Assembly (NCBI GenBank): GCA_020639235.1
Contig: JACKHC010000001.1
Coordinates: 496,001-560,000, forward strand
DNA length: 64,000 nucleotides
DNA from: Phycisphaeraceae bacterium
Lineage (GTDB): Bacteria; Planctomycetota; Phycisphaerae; Phycisphaerales; UBA1924
Direction: 5' to 3'
The notes beneath the pieces were generated by a model. It had not been told where the DNA came from. It searched no databases and saw only the letters and a program-made list of their open reading frames with translations. The translations under genes were made by a program, and so were the position numbers. This document shows positions 8,602 to 17,024 of the stretch, one piece after another (positions within the stretch are counted from its first letter, which is position 1; the number at the start of each line of letters is the position of its first letter).

Positions 8602-10158
8602 TCAACCGCGCGACGACGCCACCGCCCCGTCCGGCTCCGTGTACCAGTCGTACGCGTCGCCCTCGTGCTCCTCGTAGCCCTCGTCGGCGTCCCACTCTTC
8701 GCCCGCCTCGCGCGCCGCGGCCTCGTACGGATCCTCATCCGTGACGAGCGTGCCACGAGGCGGCGGCGAAAAGAACAGCCCGATATTCGGCAGGTACAAC
8801 GCCGCCAGCGGCACCAGGAAGTACAGCAGCCACACCGCGTCCGTCGAGCCGTTCTTCAGCACACGCATCACATTCACCGCCGCCAGCGCCGAGAACACGA
8901 TCCACGCGCACTGATACTTCCGGTTCGGATGCCCGATCATCGCGTTCGTGAACCACTTCATCCCGATGCCGAGCAGCAGCGAACAGAACACGATCCCGAA
9001 CCATCCGAAGTTCATGAAGAACTCCGCCATGATCGAAGGCGTGATCGTCACATTCTCGATCCGCCCCGGGTACAGCGCATTCATGTACACCGCATTCGCC
9101 GGATCGAGGTCGTACTTGCCCGACCAGATCCACCCCGGAATGAAGTAGAGCAGCGTCAGGAAGGTCTCGCCGTATTGATACGGAATCCGACCTCCCATAT
9201 TGTTGATGACCTCGCCCATCTCGTTGATGAAGGTGAACGGCGCAACGATCGGCGTGAGCCACGAACTCGTCCGCTCCATCGAGTTCTGGAAGTAATACGC
9301 CGCTTCGCCGAGGTTGCCGCGCGTCGCGCGAAGCAGAACGTAGAACGCCATCAGGAAGAACCCGCCCACCGCGCCGCCCGCCCACACGATGAGCGGCACC
9401 TTCTGCAGGTACCGGAACCGCCACACAATCAGCGCGCCCAGCACCAGCAGACCGATGTAAGACCGCGATCCGAACGCGAGCAGGATCAGCGTCGAGAAGC
9501 CCAGCATCGGGATCGTGACGAGATTCATCCCCATCCGCGCGATCAGCAGCAGCATCCCCACGTACAGAAACTTGGCCAGGTGAAAGACCAGGCCGCCCGC
9601 GTCCGCCAGCAGCATGGATCGCTCACCCATGCGCGACAGAGCCGCTGATATACCGCCCTGCACGCCGTAGATGTACGCCCACGCGCCGACGCCGATCCCC
9701 CAGATCAGGAACGCGCCGGGCACATAGATCTGGTCCACCGCGGGGGTGTCAGAGAAGTACGCCTCAAGCCGACGCGGCGCACGAAAGTTCTTGGGCCCGA
9801 TGCGGTACCCCAGCACGTAGCAGAACACGCCGAGCGTGCACACCTGCACGACCTTCAGCATCTCGCTCGGCGCCAGCGCACGACCGTAATACTCACTCTC
9901 CGGAGCGTCCAGAATCACAAGCGCCGGCGCCAGCACGTACATCATCCCGAACGCCGCCACCACGAACGCGTGCGGCGAGAACCACGGGATCTTCCCCGCC
10001 AGAACCGCCGCCGCGCTCGGCAACAGCACCAACGCACCCAGCGCGATAAAGAAGAACGAAGCCGAGAACTCCCGCGCCTCCGCGCTCCAAATGAGCATCG
10101 CCACCAGCAGGGTGATGAATCCGAGGAACGCGATGACCAGGAACTTGATCTGCTTCAT
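8602..10158 (-). CDS. O-antigen/repeat-unit polymerase-like membrane protein (Wzy-like)
   Basis: 518 residues from the ATG at 10158 (MKQIKFLVIAF); in-frame extension upstream is low-complexity. About 11-12 hydrophobic segments, a large extracytoplasmic loop between roughly residues 290 and 390 holding Arg residues, and the late FMNFGWFGIVFCSLLLGIG segment recall oligosaccharide repeat-unit polymerases. Sequence conservation in Wzy is very low, so the call rests on topology and on a Wzx-like gene next door. Oddity: the last 50 or so residues form a soluble, strongly acidic tail (DEDPYEAAAREAGEEWDADE and onward) that Wzy proteins normally lack. Confidence 0.72.
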   Translation of the reverse strand: MKQIKFLVIAFLGFITLLVAMLIWSAEAREFSASFFFIALGALVLLPSAAAVLAGKIPWFSPHAFVVAAFGMMYVLAPALVILDAPESEYYGRALAPSEMLKVVQVCTLGVFCYVLGYRIGPKNFRAPRRLEAYFSDTPAVDQIYVPGAFLIWGIGVGAWAYIYGVQGGISAALSRMGERSMLLADAGGLVFHLAKFLYVGMLLLIARMGMNLVTIPMLGFSTLILLAFGSRSYIGLLVLGALIVWRFRYLQKVPLIVWAGGAVGGFFLMAFYVLLRATRGNLGEAAYYFQNSMERTSSWLTPIVAPFTFINEMGEVINNMGGRIPYQYGETFLTLLYFIPGWIWSGKYDLDPANAVYMNALYPGRIENVTITPSIMAEFFMNFGWFGIVFCSLLLGIGMKWFTNAMIGHPNRKYQCAWIVFSALAAVNVMRVLKNGSTDAVWLLYFLVPLAALYLPNIGLFFSPPPRGTLVTDEDPYEAAAREAGEEWDADEGYEEHEGDAYDWYTEPDGAVASSRG

Positions 10159-10302
10159 GACACCCGTGCCAGGTCCGAGAACACGCCAACTCCTGACGCG
10201 CCCCGACCCCTCCGACTTCTGCTTATCGGCAATCCCAGGGGAACTCTTCGACCCGCCTTCTACGATTCGACGCCCCAACCGGATCGCCCCATTCGATGGA
10301 AC

Positions 10303-11475
10303 TCAACGGGCCCCCGAGGCCATCGAACGGTACACCTCTAGCGTCCTCCGGGCGACCGCGGGCCAAGTGAATCGCTCCCGCACCAGAGCCGACCCCGCGG
10401 CCCCGCACGAGGTCCGGAACGCTTGATCGACCAGCATCCGAGAGACCGCCGAAGCGACCTCACCCGCATCCAGGGCCGTTTCGATCCCGGCACCCACCTC
10501 CGTGATCTCAGGGAAGTGGCAATCCCGAGTCACCACCGCAGCCGCCCCGAACCCCAACGCCTCGGTAATCGCCAGACTGAACCCCTCCTGCCGGCTCGGG
10601 AGCACGAAGCAGGCACACTCCCGATAGGCCGCGGCCTTATCCGCGCCGTACACCGGGCCCGTTTGAACAACCGTTTCCGTCAACCCCGCGTCCCCGATCA
10701 CACGATCGAACGCGTCGATCGAGTCGTCCTCCCGTGGGCCGGCCACGACCAGTTTCGCCCCCGGATGTTCGCGCGCCACCCGCGTCCACGCCTCCGCCAG
10801 AATGTCCAAGCCCTTCTTGAAGTGCAGGCGGCTCAGAAACAGCACGAACGGCGCATCGCCCAGCGCCGGAAACCTGCCCCGAAACAACCCGTCCTCCGTG
10901 ACACGCTCGATGTCACTCAGAAACACACCGTTGGGGATGATCTCGATACGAGTCCCCAGCCGCAGCGCCGATATCGCATCTCGTTCGTGCGGGTTGAGGG
11001 CATGAATCACCGACGCTCCACGGAGCATCCGCCGGTGGAACAGCGCCAGCGACACCTTCTTCTTTAGGGCTTTCTGCTTGAGCGACCAGAAATCGAGCAT
11101 CCCCGCCGGACGAATCAGGTACGGGATTTTCCTCGCCCGACACCGCGCCGATACCCGCAGCAGCGGCGAGTCCCAGACGCCATGGAGATGCGCAATGTCG
11201 GGCTCGGGGACCGCATCAAACGCCGGACCGAAGTGACTCGCAAGCAACCGTCGCATGCGCGACGGCGGATCGGTCATCAAGTGCAGCGTCACACGCTCGA
11301 TGCCCGGCACCTGCGCCAGCGCCTCACGCGACACCGCTTCCCGAGCCGCGGAACACGCCCCGAGCAGATGAACGTCGAGGCCGAGCCCGGCCTGCGCCGA
11401 TGCGATCCGTCCGATGACCGTCGAGGGCCCGCCGTTGGCCGGATCAATCGACCCGATGACATGACAGATCCGCAT
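10303..11475 (-). CDS. Glycosyltransferase family 4
   Basis: 390 residues in the GT-B fold. The N-terminal domain begins MRICHVIGSIDPANGGPS with the usual Gly-rich acceptor loop; the C-terminal domain has FLSRLHFKKGLDIL and the EX7E signature in EGFSLAITE that contacts the donor nucleotide sugar. LHGVWDSPLLR and LIRPAGMLDFW are common in WcaC/WcaL-like or mannosyl/glucosyl GT4 enzymes of exopolysaccharide loci, but the donor cannot be deduced. It begins a few bases after the sat stop; a GTG at 11481 is an alternative start. Acts at the cytoplasmic face on the growing lipid-linked unit. Confidence 0.88.
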   Translation of the reverse strand: MRICHVIGSIDPANGGPSTVIGRIASAQAGLGLDVHLLGACSAAREAVSREALAQVPGIERVTLHLMTDPPSRMRRLLASHFGPAFDAVPEPDIAHLHGVWDSPLLRVSARCRARKIPYLIRPAGMLDFWSLKQKALKKKVSLALFHRRMLRGASVIHALNPHERDAISALRLGTRIEIIPNGVFLSDIERVTEDGLFRGRFPALGDAPFVLFLSRLHFKKGLDILAEAWTRVAREHPGAKLVVAGPREDDSIDAFDRVIGDAGLTETVVQTGPVYGADKAAAYRECACFVLPSRQEGFSLAITEALGFGAAAVVTRDCHFPEITEVGAGIETALDAGEVASAVSRMLVDQAFRTSCGAAGSALVRERFTWPAVARRTLEVYRSMASGAR

Positions 11476-11484
11476 CGACACAGA

Positions 11485-12654
11485 TTACGCGGGGCTCTTC
11501 GCCCAGCTCATCAGCGCGTCCGCAACCTCGGGCCGCGAGAACTCCATCGGAGGACGCTGTCCCGCCGCGAGCATCTCACGCACCTTCGTGCCCGACAGGA
11601 AGATCTTGTGCTCACCGCCGTGCGGGCAGGTCTTCGACGAAGTCATGCCCTCGCACAACTTGCACCACGCCGCGTGCTCGAACTTGAGCGGCCTGATACC
11701 CAGGTTCTTCGCGTCGAGCCCGTCAAAGATGTTTTGGGCGTCGTACGTCCCGTAGTAGTTGCCCACGCCCGCGTGATCCCGACCCACGATGAAGTGCGTG
11801 CACCCGTAGTTCTTCCGCACCAGTGCGTGCAGGATCGCCTCGCGAGGACCGGCATACCGCATCGCCGCCGGCATCACCGACAGGTGCGTCCGATCCTTCA
11901 CGAAGTACTTCTCGATCAGCACCTGGTAGCAGTCCATCCGCGTCGCCGCCGGGATATCACCCTTCTTCGTCTCGCCGACGAGCGGGTGAATCAGGAGCCC
12001 GTCGCAGATCTCCTGCGTGCACTTGCACAGATACTCGTGCGCCCGGTGAATCGGGTTCCGCGTCTGGAACGCGCCCACGGTCTTCCACCCGCGCTTCTCA
12101 AACTCCGCCCGCGTCTGCGCAGGCGTCTGGCGAAATTCCAGGAACGCCTCGGGCCCCTTCGGGTCCACACACACCGTCACCACATCCACCGGCCCCGCGA
12201 TGCAGGTATCGCCCTCCGCCATCACCTGCGCCACGCCCGGGTGCGCCTCATCGCTCGTCGCAAACACATTGGGAATCTCGAGCTTCTTGTCGTGCGCGAA
12301 GGTTTCTTTCACCGTCATCACGCCCTGCAGCACCCCGTTCGGGGCATACAGCGCTACCCGCTCGCCCACCTTCGGGGCTTTCGAGGAGTCGACCGACAGC
12401 AGAATCGGGATCGGCCAGATGTCGCCCGACGCGAGCTTCATGCTCTTGCACACGCTCTCGAAGTCCGCCTTGCCCATGAACCCGGTCAGCGGGCTGAACG
12501 CGCCGATCCCGATCATCTCCAGATCGCACGACTGCTTCGCGCTCAGGTCGATCCGTTTGAGCGACGACGCCTCACCTTGGAGTTTCGTAGCAGTCGCATT
12601 GTCAACAACGCGATTCACAAGCGTGCCGCCGTGCGGCGAAATCAGGCCGGACAT
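11485..12654 (-). CDS. sat: Sulfate adenylyltransferase (ATP sulfurylase)
   Basis: Makes APS from ATP and sulfate. The 389-residue length fits the single-chain Sat/MET3-type enzyme without a kinase domain. Key marks are FSPLTGFM near residues 54-61, the nucleotide-binding QTRNPIHRAH beginning at 197, GRDHAGVGNYYG near 291-302, and the late CKLCEGMTSSKTCPHG, which may hold a metal through its Cys/His residues. ATG at 12654 has GAGGAGA 6-7 bases upstream. It sits between a GT4 and a methyltransferase gene in the glycan locus, not with reductase genes, which favours a role in sulfating a product; paired with cysC at 1976. Confidence 0.94.
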   Translation of the reverse strand: MSGLISPHGGTLVNRVVDNATATKLQGEASSLKRIDLSAKQSCDLEMIGIGAFSPLTGFMGKADFESVCKSMKLASGDIWPIPILLSVDSSKAPKVGERVALYAPNGVLQGVMTVKETFAHDKKLEIPNVFATSDEAHPGVAQVMAEGDTCIAGPVDVVTVCVDPKGPEAFLEFRQTPAQTRAEFEKRGWKTVGAFQTRNPIHRAHEYLCKCTQEICDGLLIHPLVGETKKGDIPAATRMDCYQVLIEKYFVKDRTHLSVMPAAMRYAGPREAILHALVRKNYGCTHFIVGRDHAGVGNYYGTYDAQNIFDGLDAKNLGIRPLKFEHAAWCKLCEGMTSSKTCPHGGEHKIFLSGTKVREMLAAGQRPPMEFSRPEVADALMSWAKSPA

Positions 12655-12773
12655 CGTTCTCTCCTCGGGTACCGGGTGTGTCGTTGCGGGTGATTGGGGC
12701 GGATAGTGTAGCGGCCCCAACCGCCCGGGTCCCCGTGCCGATCCCGCACCCCGCGCCCGATAAAACCGCGCCC

Positions 12774-13412
12774 TCACGATCCGGGGCGATCCCCGCTCAT
12801 CACCATGCTCTTCCAGAGCAGCGGCAACCGACCGGCACCCTTCCAGCGGACATCCACGAACCCCGCCTCGCGCAGCAGCGTCCCGAGCGTCGACGGGCTC
12901 CAGAACTTGATGTGCCCCCCGTCCCACAACGGGTTCATGTGGTGATCAAACTTGTTCATCACCGCAACCGCCACGTTCTTCATCCACCCGTGATAAGGCG
13001 TTGTGCATACGAACCGCCCGCCCCCGCGCACCGCCGCCATGCAACCCCGCGCCCACGATCGCGGGTCGTACAGATGCTCCACAACCTCCGTCGATACCAC
13101 GATGTCAAACGGCTCCTCACCCAGGTTCTCAAGCACGCGATCATCCGCCAACAGCCGCTCGAAGCGACCCTTCGGGAACGCCTTCCGCGCCTGCTCGATC
13201 CCCTGCTCCGATGCATCGATCCCCACACCGACAGCGCCGTGCCCGATGAACCAGTTGACGAGCCAACCGTTCCCGCACCCCACATCCAGCACACGCACGC
13301 CCTCCGCCAGGCGATCACCCAACAGCGCGCCGATCGCCGGCGTCAGATACGCCATCGTGTGCGCCGGGCCGCTGTGCTCGAATCCGTACTCCGGGATCTC
13401 GTTGAGTGCCAT
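12774..13412 (-). CDS. Class I SAM-dependent methyltransferase
   Basis: 212 residues; SAM motif I VLDVGCGNGW at 41-50, acidic motif II in GVGIDASEQGIEQA, then FDIVVSTEVVEHLYDP and the post-motif GGRFVCTTPYHGW. This is the UbiG/Methyltransf_11-23 type often found in polysaccharide clusters, where members methylate sugars. Its 5' end overlaps the C-terminus of the upstream GT2 gene by 98 bases in another frame, unusually long for this genome where 4-base overlaps prevail. The acceptor is unknown; O-methylation of a repeat-unit sugar is the contextual guess. Confidence 0.85.
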   Translation of the reverse strand: MALNEIPEYGFEHSGPAHTMAYLTPAIGALLGDRLAEGVRVLDVGCGNGWLVNWFIGHGAVGVGIDASEQGIEQARKAFPKGRFERLLADDRVLENLGEEPFDIVVSTEVVEHLYDPRSWARGCMAAVRGGGRFVCTTPYHGWMKNVAVAVMNKFDHHMNPLWDGGHIKFWSPSTLGTLLREAGFVDVRWKGAGRLPLLWKSMVMSGDRPGS

Positions 13413-14397
13413 ACGCCCTCGAATCCGTAGAAAGTCTCGTCCGCTTCACAATCTCGAACCATCCCGGCATCGCCCGACGCATCGCCCAGCGAACCGCCAA
13501 TCCCCACGCCCGAACCGACCGCACATCCGTCGCCAACGATACCGCGCTGCGCAATCGCCCACGGCGCATCCGCTCAAGGGCCCGAATCCCGCGCAACATC
13601 GCCTGCGCCGTACTCACACTCGGCACGCCGGTCAGCCCGATGAGCCGCTCGTGCTGCAACTCACGAAGCAGCGCAAACTCAGCGTCCAGCGCATCATCGC
13701 TCATCCCGCTGGTCACGGTCGCGTGCCCGCCCTGGTGCTGATGCACCAAGGGCTCATTGAGCAACACGAGCAAACCGTGCTCGAGCAGCGAGAGCGTCCA
13801 CGCGGAGTCAACACCCGAGACAAACCGACCGTCCGTCGCCATCACCGCACCCGCCTCCAGCGCGTGCCGCGACACCAGCAACTGCGTCGGGATACCCACA
13901 TCCACATCCTGCAGATACATCGCCAGCACCGCATCCCCCGCCGACAACTGCTCCACGACCGCCCGACGCCCGCGCCGTTCTGTCCGGACCAATCGTCCAT
14001 CCTCGAACCGCTTCGCCAGGCATCGCACCACCGAGACAGACCCACGCCCCATCACCGCCGCCGCGAGCATCCGCCCAAGGCACGACGGCTCCAACGCGTC
14101 ATCATCGAACACCGGCTTGATCCATGCCCCCCGCGCCCGCGACATCGCAAAGTTCAGATTCCCCGCCTGCCCCCGCACGCCCTCGTTGGCCACGACCCGC
14201 ACACGCGAGTCCCGTGCCGCGAGCCGCTCCGCGACGAGGCGCCCCTCGCCCGGCGGATCCTCATCGTCGCAGATGATGACCTCAATGTCCCTGAAGTCCT
14301 GCCCCAGTACCGAGACAACCGCGCGCTCCAACATCTCAGGCCGCCGGTACGTCGGCACAACCACAGAGACGATCGGTGCTCCATCCGAGCCCGCCAT
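13315..14397 (-). CDS. Glycosyltransferase family 2
   Basis: 360 residues. GT-A N-terminus VSVVVPTYRRPEML, the nucleotide-binding CDDEDP near 43-48, and the metal-binding acidic cluster FDDDALEP with D98-D100. The conserved NLNFAM segment (N80-M85) is typical of GT2 enzymes. ATG at 14397 is preceded by AGGAGG about 11 bases upstream. The last 33 or so residues, after RTRLSTDSR, read through the start of the methyltransferase in another frame and look non-native (Arg/Asp/Gly rich), so a frameshift or very long overlap should be considered. Donor and acceptor unknown. Confidence 0.83.
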   Translation of the reverse strand: MAGSDGAPIVSVVVPTYRRPEMLERAVVSVLGQDFRDIEVIICDDEDPPGEGRLVAERLAARDSRVRVVANEGVRGQAGNLNFAMSRARGAWIKPVFDDDALEPSCLGRMLAAAVMGRGSVSVVRCLAKRFEDGRLVRTERRGRRAVVEQLSAGDAVLAMYLQDVDVGIPTQLLVSRHALEAGAVMATDGRFVSGVDSAWTLSLLEHGLLVLLNEPLVHQHQGGHATVTSGMSDDALDAEFALLRELQHERLIGLTGVPSVSTAQAMLRGIRALERMRRGRLRSAVSLATDVRSVRAWGLAVRWAMRRAMPGWFEIVKRTRLSTDSRAYGTQRDPGVRIRAQRPGAHDGVSDAGDRRAVG

Positions 14398-14415
14398 GCG
14401 CGCCGCATCCTCCTG

Positions 14416-15006
14416 TCAAGAAGGATCATCGGCAAATCGCGGCCTCGCACGGATCGCCTTCGCCGGGTTTCCCCCGTAAATCGTCCACGGCTCCAGATCC
14501 TTGAACGCCGCCCCGCGAGCCCCGAGCAGCGCCCCGCGGCCGACCCGCACATTCGGCCCCACAAACGCGTCCGCCGCAATCCACACATCGTCCTCAATCA
14601 CGATCGGCGGGCGAAGCAGCGGCAACTTCGGCTGCGTGAAGTCGTGCGTCCCTGCGCACAGGTGCGCATGCTGCGAGATCGAGCAGTTCGAACCGATCGT
14701 GATCTTCCCGAGGCAGTAAATCACCGCCCGATCCCCAAGCGAACAGTTGTCCCCCAAAGTCAGGTTCCACGGCTGCTCCACGCGCACACTGGGCCGGATC
14801 CGAGAGTGCGCCCCGATCGTCGCCCCGAATCGCCGGAGCCACCACGCCCGCACACCGTACCAGTTATGAAATGTCATCCGCATCATCGGCTGGCCGAGAT
14901 AGTTCCACAACAACCGCAGAATCTTCTCTTTGGTCGCATAAGGACTCTCCGCCCGAGACAACGCCTCGTCAGACGGAAAGCCCGGGCCATGGTCTTGTGC
15001 GCTCAC
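14416..15006 (-). CDS. WcaF-like acyltransferase, left-handed beta-helix
   Basis: 196 residues starting at a GTG (15006) that overlaps the upstream stop as GTGA. The middle is a hexapeptide-repeat parallel beta-helix (IGAHSRIRPSVRVEQ, LGDNCSLGDRAVIY, IGSNCSISQHAHLC), with the GTHDF histidine expected at the active site and the closing PPIVIEDDVWIAADAFVGP and YGGNPAKAIRAR motifs of the maltose/galactoside O-acetyltransferase and WcaF group. Predicted to transfer an acetyl group from acetyl-CoA to a sugar of the repeat unit in the cytoplasm, complementary to the MBOAT system at 21815-23479 that would acetylate outside. Confidence 0.88.
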   Translation of the reverse strand: MSAQDHGPGFPSDEALSRAESPYATKEKILRLLWNYLGQPMMRMTFHNWYGVRAWWLRRFGATIGAHSRIRPSVRVEQPWNLTLGDNCSLGDRAVIYCLGKITIGSNCSISQHAHLCAGTHDFTQPKLPLLRPPIVIEDDVWIAADAFVGPNVRVGRGALLGARGAAFKDLEPWTIYGGNPAKAIRARPRFADDPS

Positions 15007-17024
15007 TTCGACTCGCCCTTCCGCTTGAGCACCGACACCTTCACCGACATCATCCCCTCATAGATCGATCGCATCCGCGCGTAGTTCCATCCCGCCACAC
15101 CATCAAGGAACCCGCGCCGAATCACGATCGTCCAGAAGAACACGATGAGCGACTTCGCGGGCAACCGATACGAGATCGCCTTGAGCGCCCGCCGGCGCGA
15201 CACAGAGTTCCCCCGGAACATCGTCGCGATCGCCCGGCCCGTCCGCATCGGCGGCTCGGCCAGCGCCTGGCTCGCCTCCAGCGACGAATACCGGTTGTGC
15301 TTGTCGAACCACTCCTCCAGGCCCTTCGAGAAGTTGTAGTGCATGTACGGCATCCTCAGAACGCCCGTCTTGCCGCGATTCACCTCCCGCTGACCATGCC
15401 CATAATCCTCAAAGCGGCACGAGTCCGGATTCAACAACCGGCACTGGTACACCGGGAACTCCGCCGCATGACGCAGCCACCGCCCCATGAACATCATCAT
15501 CGACGGGCACTGGTACGCGCTCGCACCGTCCACGCTCGATCCGTCCTCCCGCAACAGCGCCCCCATCTCCCGAACCAGCGCGGGCGTGAACCGCTCGTCC
15601 GCGTCCACCTGGAACTGCCACTTGTACTTGACGGGAATGTTGTCGATCGCCCAGTTCCGCTGCTGACCGAAACTCCTGAACACGTTCACATGCACCGTCG
15701 CGCCCATCTCCTCGGCAATCTCACGCGTGCGATCCTTCGAGCCCGAGTCGAGAACATGCACATCGTCGCACCACGCGCACGACTCCAGGCACGCCCGGAT
15801 GTTCCCCTCCTCGTTGTATGTGAGCACGATCACCGACACCGGTGCCGTCTCGCGGGCCGCCAGATCCTCGAGCGAGAACTCGCGCCGATCGTCGCGCCGG
15901 CCGTTCGCGTCCCGCCTGACCTCAACCTTGGCCGCAGCCGCACCGACCGATGCTTCCGGACGCCCGCCCGTCGCAGCGCCGACCGGAGCGTCGGCTCCAG
16001 TGTCGGATGCCGCGGGGGGTGCCAGCGAAGTCGCGGTCGCAGCGGCGGAGTCGGGGGAAGCGGTTGGGGAAGCGGTTGGGGAAGCGGTTGGGGAAGCGGG
16101 GGGGGCCAGAGAACCTTCTTCTTGCGCCAGCCCCGCCGTCCGCGACGGCTTTGTCTCCGCCATCGTTGTGGCGCCACGCTCATCGATGAGCGACTTCAAC
16201 TCCGCGAGTTTCAGCGCGATGAAAAAGTCGTACATGCTCAGCATAAGCGCGAACCGGAACCCCGTCGCGCCGTCGAGAAACCCCAACTTAAAGATGTACA
16301 TGTACAGGAATCGCCACAGCCCCGGCAGCGGCAATCTCGGCTGCACGTTGTATTTGAGCCACCTGCGAATCGCGACGCCCCGCTCCAGCTCCGTCGCACG
16401 CTTCCCGTCACGCTCCTTCTTGTGCAGGAGCAACTCGCGCGCCTCGAGCGTCGAATACCGGTTGTGCTTGGCGATGAAGTGCTCGAGCCCGCGCCGGTCC
16501 TCGTGCAGCATCAGGTGCCTGAGCCGCCCCGTCTCCCCCTCGACCACCATGTGCTCATGGACCTCGCGGTCCTCGTACGACGCCCGCCCCTTCTTGAAGA
16601 ACCGCAGGTTGTACGACGGGAAATACCCGCAATGACGAATCGGCTTGCCGAGGAACTTCGTCAACCGGTTGATGTAGTACCCCGTCTCCGCAATCTCATC
16701 CACAGGCCGCCGCGCGATCGCCAGCAGCTCATCGCGCAACTCGGGCGTGATCACCTCGTCCGCGTCGAGGATGAACACCCAGTCGCTCTTCCATGGCAGC
16801 GTCTCAAGCGCCCAGTTCTTCTGCCGCGCGTAACCCAGCCACTTCTGCACCACGACCGTAGCGCCCATCTCCTCAGCAATCTGGCGCGTCCGGTCTGTCG
16901 ACTCCGAGTCCACCACATACACCGTGTCCGCCCACTCGACGATCGACCGCAGCGCATGCGGCAGATTGATCTCCTCATTAAAGGTCGGGATCAGAATCTC
17001 GATATTTGAGCGCTCGGTCGTCAT
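15003..17024 (-). CDS. Double glycosyltransferase: two GT2 domains fused
   Basis: 673 residues. The N-terminal GT2 domain (about 1-285) has EILIPTFNEEINL and FILDADEVITPEL; the C-terminal one (about 400-673) has VSVIVLTYNEEGNI, HVLDSGSKDRTREI and FQVDADERFTPAL. Both copies are WaaE/KdtX-like, share RFALMLSMY / YARMRSIYE C-terminal helices, and keep the DAD metal motif, so both look active. They are joined by about 110 residues of Ala/Pro/Ser/Thr-rich linker with SPTA repeats encoded by a 12-bp DNA repeat. The product could add two successive sugars, perhaps fucose/mannose-type. The stop overlaps the acetyltransferase start, and the start overlaps the upstream GT4 stop. Confidence 0.88.
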   Translation of the reverse strand: MTTERSNIEILIPTFNEEINLPHALRSIVEWADTVYVVDSESTDRTRQIAEEMGATVVVQKWLGYARQKNWALETLPWKSDWVFILDADEVITPELRDELLAIARRPVDEIAETGYYINRLTKFLGKPIRHCGYFPSYNLRFFKKGRASYEDREVHEHMVVEGETGRLRHLMLHEDRRGLEHFIAKHNRYSTLEARELLLHKKERDGKRATELERGVAIRRWLKYNVQPRLPLPGLWRFLYMYIFKLGFLDGATGFRFALMLSMYDFFIALKLAELKSLIDERGATTMAETKPSRTAGLAQEEGSLAPPASPTASPTASPTASPDSAAATATSLAPPAASDTGADAPVGAATGGRPEASVGAAAAKVEVRRDANGRRDDRREFSLEDLAARETAPVSVIVLTYNEEGNIRACLESCAWCDDVHVLDSGSKDRTREIAEEMGATVHVNVFRSFGQQRNWAIDNIPVKYKWQFQVDADERFTPALVREMGALLREDGSSVDGASAYQCPSMMMFMGRWLRHAAEFPVYQCRLLNPDSCRFEDYGHGQREVNRGKTGVLRMPYMHYNFSKGLEEWFDKHNRYSSLEASQALAEPPMRTGRAIATMFRGNSVSRRRALKAISYRLPAKSLIVFFWTIVIRRGFLDGVAGWNYARMRSIYEGMMSVKVSVLKRKGESK
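16057..16100. repeat. 12-bp tandem repeat inside the GT2-GT2 linker
   Basis: Three exact copies of GAAGCGGTTGGG (16057-16092) and a fourth partial copy running into a G-tract. On the coding (minus) strand it encodes Ser-Pro-Thr-Ala repeats at residues 309-323. Copy number could vary between strains and change linker length without shifting the frame. Confidence 0.85.

Noticed and set aside
13003..15063. 686-residue plus-strand frame opposite the methyltransferase, GT2 and acetyltransferase genes
   Set aside because: Antisense shadow with Arg/Pro bias; the three minus-strand genes all have clear motifs.
16057..16100. Tandem repeat as a CRISPR or minisatellite element
   Set aside because: Only three and a part of 12-bp units without spacers, and in frame in a coding linker.
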